A stretch of 64,000 nucleotides of DNA, from assembly GCF_003086295.3 (NCBI RefSeq), contig NC_092044.1, positions 69,755,213 through 69,819,212 on the forward strand. The letters are read 5' to 3'. Both the position numbers and the translations under genes were made by a program. The notes below the pieces were generated by a model, which searched no databases, was not told the origin of the DNA, and was given only the letters and a program-made list of their open reading frames with translations. Origin of the DNA: Arachis hypogaea. Taxonomy: Eukaryota; Streptophyta; Magnoliopsida; Fabales; Fabaceae. Of this stretch, positions 63,842 through 64,000 are shown piece by piece (position 1 is the first letter of the stretch; every line of letters starts with the position of its first letter).

Positions 63842-64000
63842 ATGAAAGAAAAGAGAAAAAGAAAAGGAAGAGGAATCCTCTATGTCATAGTAAAGAGAAT
63901 CCTTATTATTAGTAAAAGAAGAAAGGGGATAAGGATTAAGAAGAAGGAATAATCCAAACACAAGGGTAAGGATGGAGGAAGTGATTGTAGATGAAGAGAG
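63842..64000 (-). other. 5' leader of element G
   Basis: Purine-rich sequence upstream of gag on the minus strand is pyrimidine-rich; no PBS is reached before the window ends. The 5' LTR and PBS are predicted to the right. Confidence 0.5.

Larger units (their letters stand above)
57442..64000 (-). mobile_element. element G: non-autonomous gag-protease LTR retrotransposon (runs off window)
   Basis: Minus strand; 3' LTR 57442-59086, then polypurine module, a long non-coding region, the hairpin module, and a gag-protease ORF starting at 63841. No RT, RNase H or integrase lies between protease and 3' LTR, so the element depends on others. The 5' LTR should lie beyond 64000. It is inserted in element F's integrase; the predicted target duplication is CTCCT (57437-57441). 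The LTR family is shared with element L. Confidence 0.85.

Noticed and set aside
1..64000. tRNA genes
   Set aside because: Only 12-18-base tRNA complements (PBS) were found; no cloverleaf-length match.

Overview
The window looks like intergenic heterochromatin from a legume nuclear genome. Cultivated peanut or a wild relative (Arachis) is most likely. That assignment is recalled, not searched: LTRs opening TGATGAGCGGATAATTTATA or TGATAAACCACTATTTTATGG, and U3 regions with GGCGTT-AACGCC and CACGCGT-ACGCGTG palindromes, are repeat families I associate with Arachis. I found no intact host gene, tRNA, rRNA or CRISPR array. Almost everything is nested LTR retrotransposons plus two CACTA-type DNA transposon relics. 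All coding regions carry frameshifts or stops.

Layout (element letters are mine). 1-2484: decayed CACTA transposase, minus strand. 2485-14432: element A, a Ty3/gypsy chromovirus (minus; initiator-tRNA-Met-type PBS; C-terminal chromodomain) with 3,531-bp LTRs; its 3' LTR is followed by a second PBS and leader. 14625-16304: 5' LTR plus PBS of a truncated element L (plus strand). 16305-19359 and 35874-36028: ordinary sequence with a broken Nudix-type exon, then a CACTA-like subterminal repeat array (K), split by element B. 19360-35868: element B, a full-length Athila-type element (minus) with a GCCAC target-site duplication, tRNA-Asp PBS, gag-pro-RT-RH-IN, an extra post-integrase ORF and a 1-kb assembly gap. 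36480-41472: degraded chromovirus H, holding solo LTR S and then interrupted by Athila-like C. C (41473-52126) is interrupted by D (43162-49027), and D contains non-autonomous E (44667-48723). 52127-57441: rearranged Athila-like pieces (F) with an 825-bp inverted duplication. 57442 to window end: non-autonomous element G (gag-protease only), inserted into F's integrase.

The Athila-type elements (B, C, E, F, G) form a system of autonomous copies and dependent derivatives. The PBS is visible for B, E and L and matches tRNA-Asp. C and E share an LTR family, as do G and L. All have a conserved hairpin module just after their last pol/gag ORF, and B and G share a hairpin-plus-polypurine module beside the 3' LTR. 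The post-coding hairpin, with compensatory stem changes around a constant AGRCAA loop, is the strongest candidate here for an undescribed functional signal. A second cross-family pattern is a cluster of CpG-rich palindromes in U3, usually within about 250 bp upstream of a TATA box, in LTR families that otherwise look unrelated.
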